Below are positions 17,893 through 27,595 of a stretch of DNA of 64,000 nt, piece after piece (position 1 is the first letter of the stretch; the number at the start of each line of letters is the position of its first letter). Under the pieces are notes generated by a model. That model did no database searches. It had not been told where the DNA came from and was given only the letters and a program-made list of their open reading frames with translations. The stretch spans positions 1-64,000 of the forward strand of contig MLAK01000591.1 in NCBI GenBank assembly GCA_001839685.1, given 5' to 3'. The translations under genes and the position numbers were made by a program. This DNA is from Tritrichomonas foetus (taxonomy: Eukaryota > Parabasalia > Tritrichomonadida > Tritrichomonadidae).

Positions 17893-19341
17893 TTACACTG
17901 ATGACTGTGCATTGGTTGAAGAAGAAGAAGAAGAATTTTCTGTCTCGAGAAGGCGCTTGTTTCTACCATCCTCATCTTTCTCTTTCTTAATCTTTCTTGC
18001 TTTGAGAACGATGATCACAACTACAACAATGACTATTATTCCAGCAATAACGGCAAGCGCGATTGCAAGGAATTTTGAGAACTTCCTTGGAGCTTCTTTA
18101 ATTGAAAGTCCACCATAGGCACGAGCAAGAATTGTTCCGTAGAGATAATCAAGTTGTATAGTATTTAAGTTATCGGTTGTATTAAGGGTTGTAAGTCTGT
18201 TCACATGAGAGGTTGCTGGGACTCCAAAACCATTCAGTAAATATTCATTTGTATAAGAAAGTTGTAAGCAGTACTCCATTAAATACTCTAAACTTTCATT
18301 TCCATATTGTTCAGTAGCTTCTTCAACTGAAAGCCCACAGAATTTGTTTGCGAAGTCAATTTGTTGTTGAAGTGTCATTGTATCATCATCCGTCCAACCA
18401 AAGTACTCAGCAGCATATGCGAAAACGTTTGTAGCAAATACTGGACGCTTATTTAGAGCCTCTGGCATTGGAATATTTTCAAATGTACAATACGGATCAG
18501 TGCATTGTGATTTATCTCTCATTAATGTTTTTTCTTCTAATTTTTCTGTGCATTGCTTCGAACTTCCTGTTCCAGTAACATCAATATTTCCTATTGTAGT
18601 TTTGTAGTCTTTAAGATAACAAGGAGATTCAATGGTAGATCTTCCTACTTCTTGAGCAATTGATCGAGTGTGATTGTGAACACCAGAATCAATACCAAGA
18701 TGATCATTTGAGAGACAGAAAAGTGTATGGTTGATATTATTAATATTGACAACATATAGATTATCAGCATACTTTTCATTTTGTTCACTTGAAAATACAA
18801 CTTGAACGGATTTTGTTCCCATTGAAACAACTGGGTATGTATCCTCTGCCTTCTCTAAAGTGTTTTTGAGAAGATTGACTGTGATCCATGTATAGATACC
18901 TTCTTCATTTGGATCAATAACGTCCATCATGGATTCAGTTATATTAAAAGCTGTATTTTTTTTGATATAATTAAATGTCCGATTTTTAACAAGATATTGC
19001 TCATTCAAGTTGAGAGAACGAACAGCAGTTGTGAAGTAAACGTAAAAGTCTGTTCTTGATTTATTCAAGCATTTCTCTGTAACTATTTGCTTATCAGCAC
19101 ATGAGATGAGCTCTTTGAAAACTGTTTCGACAACTGAATCGTCGTAGTATGCAGTATGAATTGGCCTATTAACTTCGCATTTTTTGCCGACAGGAACTGG
19201 GATAGGATATTGATAACTTGTATTCCACGCGTATATATACAATCGAGTTGCGGACGAGCCAGCATCAACTGAAATTCCGAAATCAACCTCATTACAATTG
19301 ATCTCTTCTGAAAGAGCAAGGGTAAATAAAGCGAAAAGCAT
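17893..19341 (-). CDS. Ecto-NTPDase (GDA1/CD39 apyrase), membrane-anchored
   Basis: A 482-aa protein. A short N-terminal signal peptide (LFALFTLALS) leads to an extracellular apyrase domain with many NxT/S sites, then a transmembrane helix (about 427-449, FLAIALAVIAGIIVIVVVVIIVL) and a basic, Ser-rich cytosolic tail. ACR1 is DAGSSATRLYIY, ACR2-like is TTAVRSL, and ACR3 is EEGIYTWITVN with the catalytic-base Glu. The ACR4 position is SMGTKSVQ instead of DLGGASTQ, so the Asp that helps position the metal/water is lost. Such enzymes hydrolyse extracellular NTPs for purine salvage and host signalling. Reduced or altered activity is possible because of ACR4. Confidence 0.85.
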   Translation of the reverse strand: MLFALFTLALSEEINCNEVDFGISVDAGSSATRLYIYAWNTSYQYPIPVPVGKKCEVNRPIHTAYYDDSVVETVFKELISCADKQIVTEKCLNKSRTDFYVYFTTAVRSLNLNEQYLVKNRTFNYIKKNTAFNITESMMDVIDPNEEGIYTWITVNLLKNTLEKAEDTYPVVSMGTKSVQVVFSSEQNEKYADNLYVVNINNINHTLFCLSNDHLGIDSGVHNHTRSIAQEVGRSTIESPCYLKDYKTTIGNIDVTGTGSSKQCTEKLEEKTLMRDKSQCTDPYCTFENIPMPEALNKRPVFATNVFAYAAEYFGWTDDDTMTLQQQIDFANKFCGLSVEEATEQYGNESLEYLMEYCLQLSYTNEYLLNGFGVPATSHVNRLTTLNTTDNLNTIQLDYLYGTILARAYGGLSIKEAPRKFSKFLAIALAVIAGIIVIVVVVIIVLKARKIKKEKDEDGRNKRLLETENSSSSSSTNAQSSV

Positions 19342-19344
19342 TCG

Positions 19345-19466
19345 TATTTTTTTCTCTCAATTTTTTTATGGATTTGGTTTTCAGATATTAATGCTATAAA
19401 ATCACTTTTTATCTCAATAATTCTCAGAAATTTCTGTGGGGTTTATTTTTTTCTCTCAATTTTTTT
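19345..19466. repeat. Dispersed repeat copy 2, permuted
   Basis: Bases 19383-19466 match 3378 onward (AGATATTAATGCTATAAAAT...), and 19345-19382 match the end of the same unit (...GGATTTGGTTTTC). The copy is therefore arranged as unit-end followed by the next unit, as if cut from a tandem array. It lies immediately upstream of the NTPDase start codon. Confidence 0.75.
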
Positions 19467-19967
19467 GCAAATTCAGAATACTTTCGATCATCTCCATTTT
19501 CAATAATTAAATGGTCATTTCACGAATGTGGCAAAATTGATTTGGTTACGAAAAGAAAAGCTTTAACTGATTTTATGATAAAAAAAAGTTATACAATACT
19601 TATATTAATATAACAAGAACTTCAGCTTTAAAAAGTTTTGGATATCAGTTTTTCATTCATTTAGTGTAATTGTTGAACATTATTTTTCAACAAACAATAA
19701 ATTGGAAATGTCACATTTCTAATGTGATGATTGATTATCGAATTATCTCTTTTCTACCAATTGCATTTTTGGGTTGTATTATTAAATTCATATGAAATGC
19801 ACAGAAAAACAGGTGATGTGCATTATAAGTATTCATCTATCTGGTAATTTTTAACATCAAGCCACTTAATGAATACACAAATGACTTAATCTTCAAAAGA
19901 AGAATGAAAAAAGTAAAAACTGATGCATAAAAAACAATTTAATATAAAACAAACAGAGAATGATAGT
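19467..19967. other. Gene-free spacer
   Basis: AT-rich, no gene, RNA or repeat recognised. Confidence 0.35.
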
Positions 19968-21275
19968 TCAATTCGATGAATTGTCAGCACTAAATCGTAA
20001 ATTTTTGAGATCATCATCCTCATTTGTACCAATTGCATCATATTGAATATCATTATTTCCAGCGGTTACCACAGAATCTTCGAATGGCCAGCGAATAAAA
20101 ACCACAAAAATTAAGGAAAGTGTGGATATCATTTTTGTGAAAATTTCAATTTCACCAAAGCGAGGAGTCATTTGATAATATGAAACAGTCATTGATGCAA
20201 TTGCTGGAAAAACAACAGCCAAATGGAGAAGAGATGCATCAAATTCATATGATTGATTTATTAAGTAGAAAGGAAGCCTCAATTCATTGAGGATGATTAA
20301 GGCCATGATAAAGAGCGGAAAATAAAACTTGATTTCTTTTTCAAATTTTTTATCTTTTATATTCACAATCTCAGGGGTAATTAAAAAAACGAAAATAATT
20401 AGAAAAATAAAAAGAGATTTTGTATAAAATTTTCGTTCTACTTCTTCTTCTCGATATTTCAAATTCCAACATTGAGTATTAAAAAACCAAACAAACAAAG
20501 ATTTATAAAAAGCTTGGAAAAACCAAGTAAAACGTCTAAAAAAGTAAAATATATCAAAATACGCGATTTCAGGAAAAGGGAAAAGAGAAAAAACAGAAAT
20601 AACTAAGATATAAATTTGATATTTGCTTGAAATGGTTGGAGTTTTTGTTTGAAACAATGATATTTTCCTGAATAGTAAAAAAGCAGTAATAGCTAATGAC
20701 AAACATAAAAATAGATTAATTATGCATAAAAAGAGTAGAAAATTAGTATCGAAATGCCTCCAAACGACAAAAAGTGATTCAAATGATCCTTCAACTAAAC
20801 TGGCTATTCCTTCAATTGAAAATCTAGTTGCATCAATATCATTTGCTTTGAATAAAACATCTGAAGTGCCTGGAAAAAGTCGAATTGATTTTAATGGATA
20901 ATCTGTTTGAAAAACAATGTTATCATCATTCATTATTTCACTGCGATATTTAAGTGTTAAAATAGTCGGTCTTCCTTTTGTATTTGGATTTTCAAGAGAT
21001 AATTGTATGAAAGGATGATATCGACTTTTCATTTGATAAGAAAATTGTAGAACAAGTTCTGTTAGATTTTTACCTATAGATATTCTCTTTCCTTGAATAA
21101 TATTCTGTGTCGGAAGAAAGAAAATTATTATGAATAATATAATTACACAAAAATAGTATATTAAAGTGAATTCTATCTTTTTCTTCTTGTCCATATACTC
21201 ATATGCCTCGTTTGCATATTCTTCTGCATCTCCCATAATTATATTTTCAAGTTCTTCTTTTAAATCATCACTCAT
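19968..21275 (-). CDS. Multi-pass membrane protein, GOST/Wntless-like
   Basis: A 435-aa protein from the ATG at 21275 (an upstream ATG at 21317 adds 14 residues). An acidic N-terminus precedes a membrane helix (IEFTLIYYFCVIILFIIIFFLP). A luminal/extracellular beta-rich domain of about 125 residues follows, then about seven hydrophobic helices and an acidic cytosolic tail. This one-plus-seven layout with a luminal domain resembles the GOLD-domain seven-helix (GOST) family that includes TMEM181, GPR180 and Wntless. The FPEIAYFDIFYFFRRFTWFF segment falls where that family has its conserved third-helix region. Those proteins work in Golgi trafficking. Assignment is by topology only. TCATTA lies 9 bases before the chosen ATG. 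Confidence 0.6.
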   Translation of the reverse strand: MSDDLKEELENIIMGDAEEYANEAYEYMDKKKKIEFTLIYYFCVIILFIIIFFLPTQNIIQGKRISIGKNLTELVLQFSYQMKSRYHPFIQLSLENPNTKGRPTILTLKYRSEIMNDDNIVFQTDYPLKSIRLFPGTSDVLFKANDIDATRFSIEGIASLVEGSFESLFVVWRHFDTNFLLFLCIINLFLCLSLAITAFLLFRKISLFQTKTPTISSKYQIYILVISVFSLFPFPEIAYFDIFYFFRRFTWFFQAFYKSLFVWFFNTQCWNLKYREEEVERKFYTKSLFIFLIIFVFLITPEIVNIKDKKFEKEIKFYFPLFIMALIILNELRLPFYLINQSYEFDASLLHLAVVFPAIASMTVSYYQMTPRFGEIEIFTKMISTLSLIFVVFIRWPFEDSVVTAGNNDIQYDAIGTNEDDDLKNLRFSADNSSN

Positions 21276-21283
21276 TTCAAGTA

Positions 21284-21289
21284 TAATGA
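21284..21289 (-). promoter_or_regulatory. Inr-like TCATTA deciding the start
   Basis: The minus strand reads TCATTATACTTGAAATG. This motif lies between the two candidate ATGs and so favours the downstream one (21275). Confidence 0.4.
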
Positions 21290-21558
21290 ATCTAATTTGG
21301 AAGACACATTTGACCATTAATTGACCTCGACAATCAAAGATGATATTTCAACAATTTTTTCATGATAAATCGAAAAATAGAAACTCTGGTAGTGAATAAA
21401 TCTTCACAATTGTTAAACCAAGTATGCTAGAGAAAAAAGAAAAATAATTTTATTTCATGATCAAAATTTGACATAATTTAGATTTGATGGAAGAAGAGAA
21501 AAAGAATGAAAAATAAAGGAAAAGTATTCAAAAATAATATAGAACGATGTTTCTGTAT

Positions 21559-21978
21559 TTAACGATATGACATTTGTCTGCGGACACGGGCACCTTGACC
21601 TCCGAATTTCTTGGGTTCCATACGACGTGGATCAGCGACAAGGAGTGTACGGTCGTAGTCCAATAAGACTCTCTTGATTTCGTCCTTGGCTTGTTCGTCG
21701 ACATACTTTTGGTAGTATGCAACGATTGCCTTAGCGACGGCTTGGCGGATGGCGTAGATTTGTGAGACGTGACCACCACCATGAACGCGGATGCGGATAT
21801 CAAGTCCGTTGGCCTTTTCACCGATGAGTTGGAGTGGTTCTAAAAGTTTGGCTTTGAGAGTTTCGCTAGCGACTTGGGAAAGTGGTGTTCCGTTAAGTTT
21901 GATAAGACCAGCTCCTTCTTTGCAGAAAGCAACAGCTGTGGCAGTCCTTTTACGGCCAAAAACTTGGACGCTCTTCAT
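21559..21978 (-). CDS. RPS16: 40S ribosomal protein S16 (uS9)
   Basis: A 139-aa protein from the ATG at 21978; the frame continues upstream only through a TTG. It begins [20 protein letters not shown] and contains [26 protein letters not shown]. It ends [20 protein letters not shown] then [13 protein letters not shown], full length for eukaryotic uS9, whose C-terminal Arg tail reaches the P-site. Codons are noticeably GC-richer at third positions than neighbours, as expected for a highly expressed gene. Confidence 0.98.
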   Translation of the reverse strand: MKSVQVFGRKRTATAVAFCKEGAGLIKLNGTPLSQVASETLKAKLLEPLQLIGEKANGLDIRIRVHGGGHVSQIYAIRQAVAKAIVAYYQKYVDEQAKDEIKRVLLDYDRTLLVADPRRMEPKKFGGQGARVRRQMSYR

Positions 21979-22404
21979 TGGTAAGGCCAAACAAAGGCAT
22001 TCAATTAATTCAAAAAGTGATATTCAATTTGTCGATATTAGAAATCAGTTAATGGTGAAATTCCAAAAAAGGTCAAAACTTTATAAACTATTCAAAAAGC
22101 TAGATATCTCTATTCACAAGATAAACTGTCTATCATAAACATATCAACTTTATGTGTAATATTCATCTAATGAAGAATAGAGTCCCTCAAGAATCATAAT
22201 TTTCTTTATAATTATATGATTCTTTATAAACTTATTGTTCTTACTTACATTTTATCTATTCAATGATTTAATCAGTTTACAGGTGAAATAAATTTAACCA
22301 TACCGGGCAAATATATGGCATGCAGTTTTTCTCTGAAATATAATAATAACGAATATTATTTTGTGAAAAAATAAATAATTTAACGTACACCGATCCAAAA
22401 TCTT
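21979..22404. other. Divergent promoter spacer
   Basis: No gene. It must contain the promoters of RPS16 (leftward) and the coiled-coil gene (rightward), but no TCAYW motif lies right beside either ATG. Confidence 0.35.
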
Positions 22405-24606
22405 ATGACATCTCATGAAACAGAAGGGCAATCGCATTCAAATTCCCGCCCTTCAACTGTTACTTTCAATGTAGATTATGATTATACTCGCCATACCAAA
22501 TCCCGCCCTATAACCTCGAATTCATCTCGAACACAAAGAAATTTGGTTACTACTGCAAAACGAACAAAAACAAAGACAGCAGATGTTTCGCATATTACTG
22601 ACCAAAGGCAAAAATCGCCAAATCCGATTCCTTCGTTTATTCCAGAAGAATTCAAAAGAGAAGTAACAACGCCAACACCTTTACGGCCAGGAACAGGGTC
22701 TCTTGATGTTGCTGAGAACAAATGGCGAACCCAGGTTTTCCCAACAGAATCAGGCGAAAGCAGAGATGAAGTTGCAATGCTTGGCGAATGGCTAAACCGA
22801 GTTCTAGCAAAGAATCAGGAAGAATCTGATAGTGATCCTTTACAGCTTGCTGCCAATGCTAGATATTGGTTTGGTATTGCTTACGATGAGCTGTGCAGAC
22901 AAGTCAGTTCAGAATGTCAAGAAAGGGCACAATTGTTATCATCTATATGGAAAAGATATCAATCACTTTTTCAACGCGTTGCCCAATTGCATGAAGAAGA
23001 AAGATCGTATTTGATCAGCTGCCACAAAGAAAGAACAACACTATTAAAAGGAGAACTTGATAAAACACAAGCAAAGTTAAAGCAAATCAGCCAACAATAT
23101 AGAGATGATCAAGAACGTTGGTCTAATGCGCGTGAAAGAGAAGAAACGAAATTTGCAAACATGAGGAAAAAATTAGACCTTCAAGTTAAAAATAAAAGAA
23201 ACTTAATGCTTAAAATCAAATCATTAAAAGAAAGACTTGGTCATGGTCCAACAATTGATGATTTAAAACATAATGATGAAGATGAACTCAAATTATCTTC
23301 TGAAGAAGCAGGAGAAACCAAAAAAGCTGAGGAAGTTTCTCCTTCACAAGTTTCTGATCGTGTTCATGCTCTTAGGCAAAGAATAAGAAATGACTATAGT
23401 CACATGATTCAAGTTTCTACACCACTTGATGATATTGCACACTATATTGATCAAGATAGACAACCAACAAAAGCTATTCGTGATCTTTACCCACATTTAT
23501 TCAAGCAACTGCCAATTTCACATTCAGGAAAAATGAGATCAGCTGAGTGGCTAATGTCGACCCTTACATATTTTTACGCGTTTCGGTTAACTGATTTATG
23601 CGAAAGGAGATTCCCTTTTTCTTATCCATCAGACAGACTACATTTTGTTAATTCTATTAAGGCATTACTTCTCAGGATTTTCGGAACTCCTTACCAAACT
23701 GCTGAATCCTTCTTTGATATTATTCTTACAGCCTTAGGACTTGCTGAATCTGCTGATAATCATAGAGCCAAAATGTTTTTAAGATTCATTGATTCAGGTG
23801 ATGAATATTTAGATTCAATATATTTAGATTTTTATATGTTTTGTATAGGTTCTTATAATGCAATGGTAGCTGATAAAGGTCCAATGTTTCCAGATAATTT
23901 TACTGAAGAAGTTAGCGAAATTGCACAAATTTCTCATTTTTCAGCAGTTGAATTTGCGAAAAAAGTGTTCTTTGCGATCAGTGAAGGAGATATTGCTAAT
24001 AGTTATGTAGATCAAATGATCGAAAAATTAGGAATTGAAGCGAAAAATCCAGGAAAAAGAGTTTCTTTTGATTTAATTCTAGACTTTATGATGGAAACAT
24101 ATAGAACGGAAGAAAAAAGAATTATCGAACAATTACGTGAACAATATGAAATGGATGCCGCACAGTATGGTGGAATTGTAACATTGGCACAATTTCAAAC
24201 CCTTTCTATGTTTTCACCAAGAAAACTTGATTATCGTGGTTATACTGAAATGATGCGTAATACATTTTTAAGATCACCGAATAAAACAATTAGCTTTAAT
24301 GAGTTAATTGAAGAGCTTCATAGATGTGGAATGCTTGTTCCATTTGTTTTTGATCGTATTGATTATGATATAAATAGTCATAATTTAGATATGCTCACAT
24401 TCATGCGAGTTGAAAAGAAATGTCATGAAGACGAATACGAAGCTAAACTTGAAAAAATAAAGAAAAATGATGAAACACAATATCAAGCAATGCAAGCTAT
24501 TAAAGCTAAATTTGAGCAAGTTTTAGAGGCAAATCGAACTGGTCTATTTACAGAAGTTGCTCAAAGAGAGTTTTATGAAAAGTTTTCATCAGTTGAATCT
24601 GAATAA
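22405..24606 (+). CDS. Coiled-coil protein, TSNAXIP1-like N-terminal region
   Basis: A 733-aa protein. The N-terminal 130 residues are disordered and Thr/Ser/Pro-rich. Residues about 150-210 (YDELCRQVSSECQERAQLLSSIWKRYQSLFQRV) resemble the N-terminal domain of translin-associated factor X-interacting protein 1 and related ciliary proteins. A long coiled coil (about 190-290, RERE..FANMRKKLDLQVKNKRNLMLKIKSLKERL) and an alpha-helical C-terminal half with EF-hand-like spacing but no clear calcium loops follow. Trichomonads have flagella and an elaborate cytoskeleton, so an axonemal or cytoskeletal role is plausible but inferred. Confidence 0.6.
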   Translation: MTSHETEGQSHSNSRPSTVTFNVDYDYTRHTKSRPITSNSSRTQRNLVTTAKRTKTKTADVSHITDQRQKSPNPIPSFIPEEFKREVTTPTPLRPGTGSLDVAENKWRTQVFPTESGESRDEVAMLGEWLNRVLAKNQEESDSDPLQLAANARYWFGIAYDELCRQVSSECQERAQLLSSIWKRYQSLFQRVAQLHEEERSYLISCHKERTTLLKGELDKTQAKLKQISQQYRDDQERWSNAREREETKFANMRKKLDLQVKNKRNLMLKIKSLKERLGHGPTIDDLKHNDEDELKLSSEEAGETKKAEEVSPSQVSDRVHALRQRIRNDYSHMIQVSTPLDDIAHYIDQDRQPTKAIRDLYPHLFKQLPISHSGKMRSAEWLMSTLTYFYAFRLTDLCERRFPFSYPSDRLHFVNSIKALLLRIFGTPYQTAESFFDIILTALGLAESADNHRAKMFLRFIDSGDEYLDSIYLDFYMFCIGSYNAMVADKGPMFPDNFTEEVSEIAQISHFSAVEFAKKVFFAISEGDIANSYVDQMIEKLGIEAKNPGKRVSFDLILDFMMETYRTEEKRIIEQLREQYEMDAAQYGGIVTLAQFQTLSMFSPRKLDYRGYTEMMRNTFLRSPNKTISFNELIEELHRCGMLVPFVFDRIDYDINSHNLDMLTFMRVEKKCHEDEYEAKLEKIKKNDETQYQAMQAIKAKFEQVLEANRTGLFTEVAQREFYEKFSSVESE

Positions 24607-25059
24607 ATTTGTTTGAAATTTTCCACATTTTTATCATTTCTGCTTTTATGTTTATTTATCTCAATAGCATATTCTCCTTACATGAAGCATATTTTATTAA
24701 ATGTTCCATAATAGCTAATGTTACCTATTAATAATTTAATGAATGGAAGCAAAAAAAGTTGGCCATTCAAATCTTGTCAAGCAGTTCACTTGAGTTTTGT
24801 CTTGAAAGTGAACTGAAGTTGAGAGAATATTCAATTAATTGTGATTATTATTCTAGCATTTTGAGATAAAATGACATCAGTGTAGTGGTAATTTGAATAG
24901 ATGATAAGATGAAAATAAATTCAATTTTTTGATTCTTTCCTTTAGAATTTACGATATGGTACTTTAAAAAGTTAACACAAACGATAATTGAATATATATT
25001 TTTTACTTCACATTGCTCGTTTCACACAGAATTTTTTCAGAAAAAATCCAGAGGCAGAA
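24607..25059. other. Spacer upstream of ABC transporter gene
   Basis: No gene. TCACAT near 25007 and TCACAC near 25022 are the only Inr-like motifs ahead of the ATG at 25060. Confidence 0.3.
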
Positions 25060-26853
25060 ATGCGAAGAGGGGGATTATTTAGAGGGCACGGTTCTGCAGA
25101 TGAAGTCGAGTTCGAAATTTCAGGATACGAATGGATGCGCATGTTTAAATTTATGAACAACAAATGGCTTTACATTCTAACATTAGGTTTAAATATTTTC
25201 CAATCTTCGTCATCGTACATTACTTCGATTGTCCAAGGAAAGCTCGCAACAATTCTTGTCGATTCAAATTACGAAACAGCTGAAGAATTCCTTGATGCAG
25301 TCAATAATATTTCGGCCATTATGCTCGCCACAATTTCTGTACTTTTTGTATTTCAATTGTTAACGGCATATTGCGAATCAAAATTCATGCCACAATTTTT
25401 GCGTGATTTGCGCGTCACAATAATGACGTCTTTATTAGAGCAAGATGTAACTTATTTTGATGAGCATCATACTGGTGTCATTTTATCACGATTAACAGAT
25501 GATGTTTCAAATGCATATGAAGCATATACAATGCGTGTGCTACAATTCGTTCGAGTGATCTTTCAATGGATTTCAGGCCTTGTTATTTGCCTTTGGAGCT
25601 CATGGAGAGTTACAATAATTACACTATTTTGTTTACCATTTTACGCACTTTCCCAATTTTTAGGAAATAAATACGTCGATTCTTTGTGGCTCACATTCAA
25701 TGATAGAAATACAAAAGTTTCTGCTAAAGCTGAAGAAATTTTAACATCTTTTAGAACAGTTCGTTCTTTTGATGCAGAAATTCGTGAATATCAATCTTAT
25801 AAAGAAAAACTTTTCGACGTTCATGAAGTTGTCGCTAAAACATCAATTATTCATGGAGTTAAAGAATTCATGAGCACAATCACGCATTGGGGCATGACAT
25901 CTTTTGTATTGTACTATACAGGAAAACAAGCTGTTAATCATGAAATTGAACCGGGCACAATTGTCACACTTATGTCGATTATTCATAATTGGAGTTTTGC
26001 ATTTTCTGGAATATTCTCAAATCTCACCGAATTTAAGAAATCAAATGTAGCTGCTGCAAAACTTTTAGAAATTACAGACAGAGTTCCACTCATTAAACTC
26101 AATGAAGGCAGACAATTAACAAATCGTGTATCAGGCTCAATTGAATTCAAAGATGTTTCATTCATGTATCCAACACGTGAAGAATATGCTGTCAAAAATC
26201 TATCATTCAAGGTCAATCCAGGTGAAACAATAGCTCTTGTAGGAGAAAGTGGATGTGGTAAATCAACAACTTTGCAATTATTACAACGCTTTTATGATGT
26301 TGGTGAAGGACAAATTCTTATTGATGGAATAGACATTAGAGAAATTAACCCGATTTCACTTAGAACTCAAATTGCTATTGTTCCACAAGGACCAGTTATC
26401 TTTTCAATGAATGTGAAGGATAACATAAGATTTGGTAAACCTGAAGCACCACGTGAAGAAGTGGTTAATGCAGCAACCGTTGCAAATGCTCATTCATTCA
26501 TCAGACAACTAAAGAATGGTTATAAAACACTAATTAGACAAAACAGTCTCAGTGGTGGACAGAAACAACGAATTTGTATTGCTAGAGCTGTAATGATGGA
26601 TGCACCAATTTTATTACTTGATGAAGCTACAGCTGCATTAGATACAGAAAGTGAACGACTTGTTCAAGATGCACTTTCTCGTTTCAGAGAAGGAAAAACG
26701 GCAATTATAGTTGCACACAGACTGGCAACAGTTAGACACGCATCAAGAATTCTTGTGATTGATCATGGATCTGTTATTGAAGAAGGAACACATGAAGAAC
26801 TTCTTGCTCGCTCTGGAGCTTATGCTCATCTTGTTCAGCATCAATTGCAATAG
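25060..26853 (+). CDS. ABC half-transporter, ABCB/TAP type
   Basis: A 597-aa protein from the ATG at 25060 (the frame opens upstream at a TTG). An N-terminal basic segment leads to a six-helix ABC type-1 membrane domain (about 30-330), including the QDVTYFDEHHTGVILSRLTDD intracellular-loop motif. The nucleotide-binding domain is complete: Walker A GESGCGKST (395 onward), Q-loop VPQGP, signature LSGGQ (497-501), Walker B LLLDE (D521/E522) and H-loop His553. It has one membrane domain and one ATPase domain, so it must dimerise. Best matched to TAP, ABCB10 or lysosomal ABCB9-like exporters; the substrate could be a peptide or lipid. Confidence 0.95.
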   Translation: MRRGGLFRGHGSADEVEFEISGYEWMRMFKFMNNKWLYILTLGLNIFQSSSSYITSIVQGKLATILVDSNYETAEEFLDAVNNISAIMLATISVLFVFQLLTAYCESKFMPQFLRDLRVTIMTSLLEQDVTYFDEHHTGVILSRLTDDVSNAYEAYTMRVLQFVRVIFQWISGLVICLWSSWRVTIITLFCLPFYALSQFLGNKYVDSLWLTFNDRNTKVSAKAEEILTSFRTVRSFDAEIREYQSYKEKLFDVHEVVAKTSIIHGVKEFMSTITHWGMTSFVLYYTGKQAVNHEIEPGTIVTLMSIIHNWSFAFSGIFSNLTEFKKSNVAAAKLLEITDRVPLIKLNEGRQLTNRVSGSIEFKDVSFMYPTREEYAVKNLSFKVNPGETIALVGESGCGKSTTLQLLQRFYDVGEGQILIDGIDIREINPISLRTQIAIVPQGPVIFSMNVKDNIRFGKPEAPREEVVNAATVANAHSFIRQLKNGYKTLIRQNSLSGGQKQRICIARAVMMDAPILLLDEATAALDTESERLVQDALSRFREGKTAIIVAHRLATVRHASRILVIDHGSVIEEGTHEELLARSGAYAHLVQHQLQ

Positions 26854-26951
26854 ACGGAATATGTATTTTTTCATTTCATAAGAATTTGATAAGGTTAATA
26901 TTTTTAATTAATAAATTTCATGGGATAAAGTAAATATAATGTTTCTAAAAG

Positions 26952-26953
<2 letters not shown>

Positions 26954-26996
<43 letters not shown>
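26954..26996. repeat. Poly-T tract (43 nt)
   Basis: Uninterrupted T run about 100 bases after the ABC transporter stop. Two other tracts of 42-43 nt occur in the window. Confidence 0.9.
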
Positions 26997-26997
<1 letters not shown>

Positions 26998-27010
26998 TTA
27001 TCCTGAATTC

Positions 27011-27399
27011 TTTCATTTGATTGTTGTTTTCTTTCATTTGTTTGTTGTTTTCTTTTATTTGTTTGTTGTTTTCTTTTATTTGTTTGTTGTTTTCTTTTAT
27101 TTGTTTGTTGTTTTCTTTTATTTGTTTGTTGTTTTCTTTTATTTGTTTGTTGTTTTCTTTCATTTGTTTGTTGTTTTCTTTTATTTGTTTGTTGTTTTCT
27201 TTTATTTGTTTNNNNAACAAATAATGAAAACAGTAATATAGTCTAATATCTGTCTCTTATACACATCTTTTCTTTTATTTGTTTGTTGTTTTCTTTCATT
27301 TGTTTGTTGTTTTCTTTTATTTGTTTGTTGTTTTCTTTTATTTGTTTGTTGTTTTCTTTTATTTGTTTGTTGTTTTCTTTTATTTGTTTGTTGTTGTTG
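27011..27399. repeat. 21-bp minisatellite broken by gap and chimeric insert
   Basis: Units of TTTTCTTTTATTTGTTTGTTG (21 bases, with TCATT variants) run on both sides of 27212-27268. That interval holds four Ns and then foreign sequence. The 21-bp period gives seven-residue repeats in all frames, but there is no gene. Confidence 0.9.
27216..27268. other. Assembly artefact: copied 34 bp plus Nextera mosaic end
   Basis: After the NNNN, bases 27216-27249 are identical to 33787-33820 downstream of the USP7-like gene. They are followed directly by CTGTCTCTTATACACATCT (27250-27268), the Illumina Nextera/Tn5 mosaic-end adapter. The minisatellite then resumes. This is an untrimmed read placed into a gap, not genomic sequence. 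Confidence 0.95.
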
Positions 27400-27595
27400 A
27401 TTTTCCTTGGTGTTATTTACAACGAAGAAACTTTTTTGGAAAAAATAAAAGTGGTTAGAAGATAAAATATTAGGCTCATATTTATTACATGATAGATGAC
27501 TTTATATCTATAAGAAATTGTGGGGAATGATGCTAGCTTTATATCAGATTTAATTACAATTTGAGTTTCTTTCTTCCTTTTCATAAAAAAAAGTT

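Noticed and set aside
25005..25030. TTTCACACAG upstream of the ABC transporter considered as a 3' splice site
   Set aside because: It lacks the ACTAAC branch sequence and no GTATGT-type donor precedes it; the downstream ATG gives a full-length protein.
26939..27465. Phe/Leu-rich and Lys/Asn-rich frames on both strands
   Set aside because: Translations of the poly-T tract and the 21-bp minisatellite, crossing an adapter artefact.
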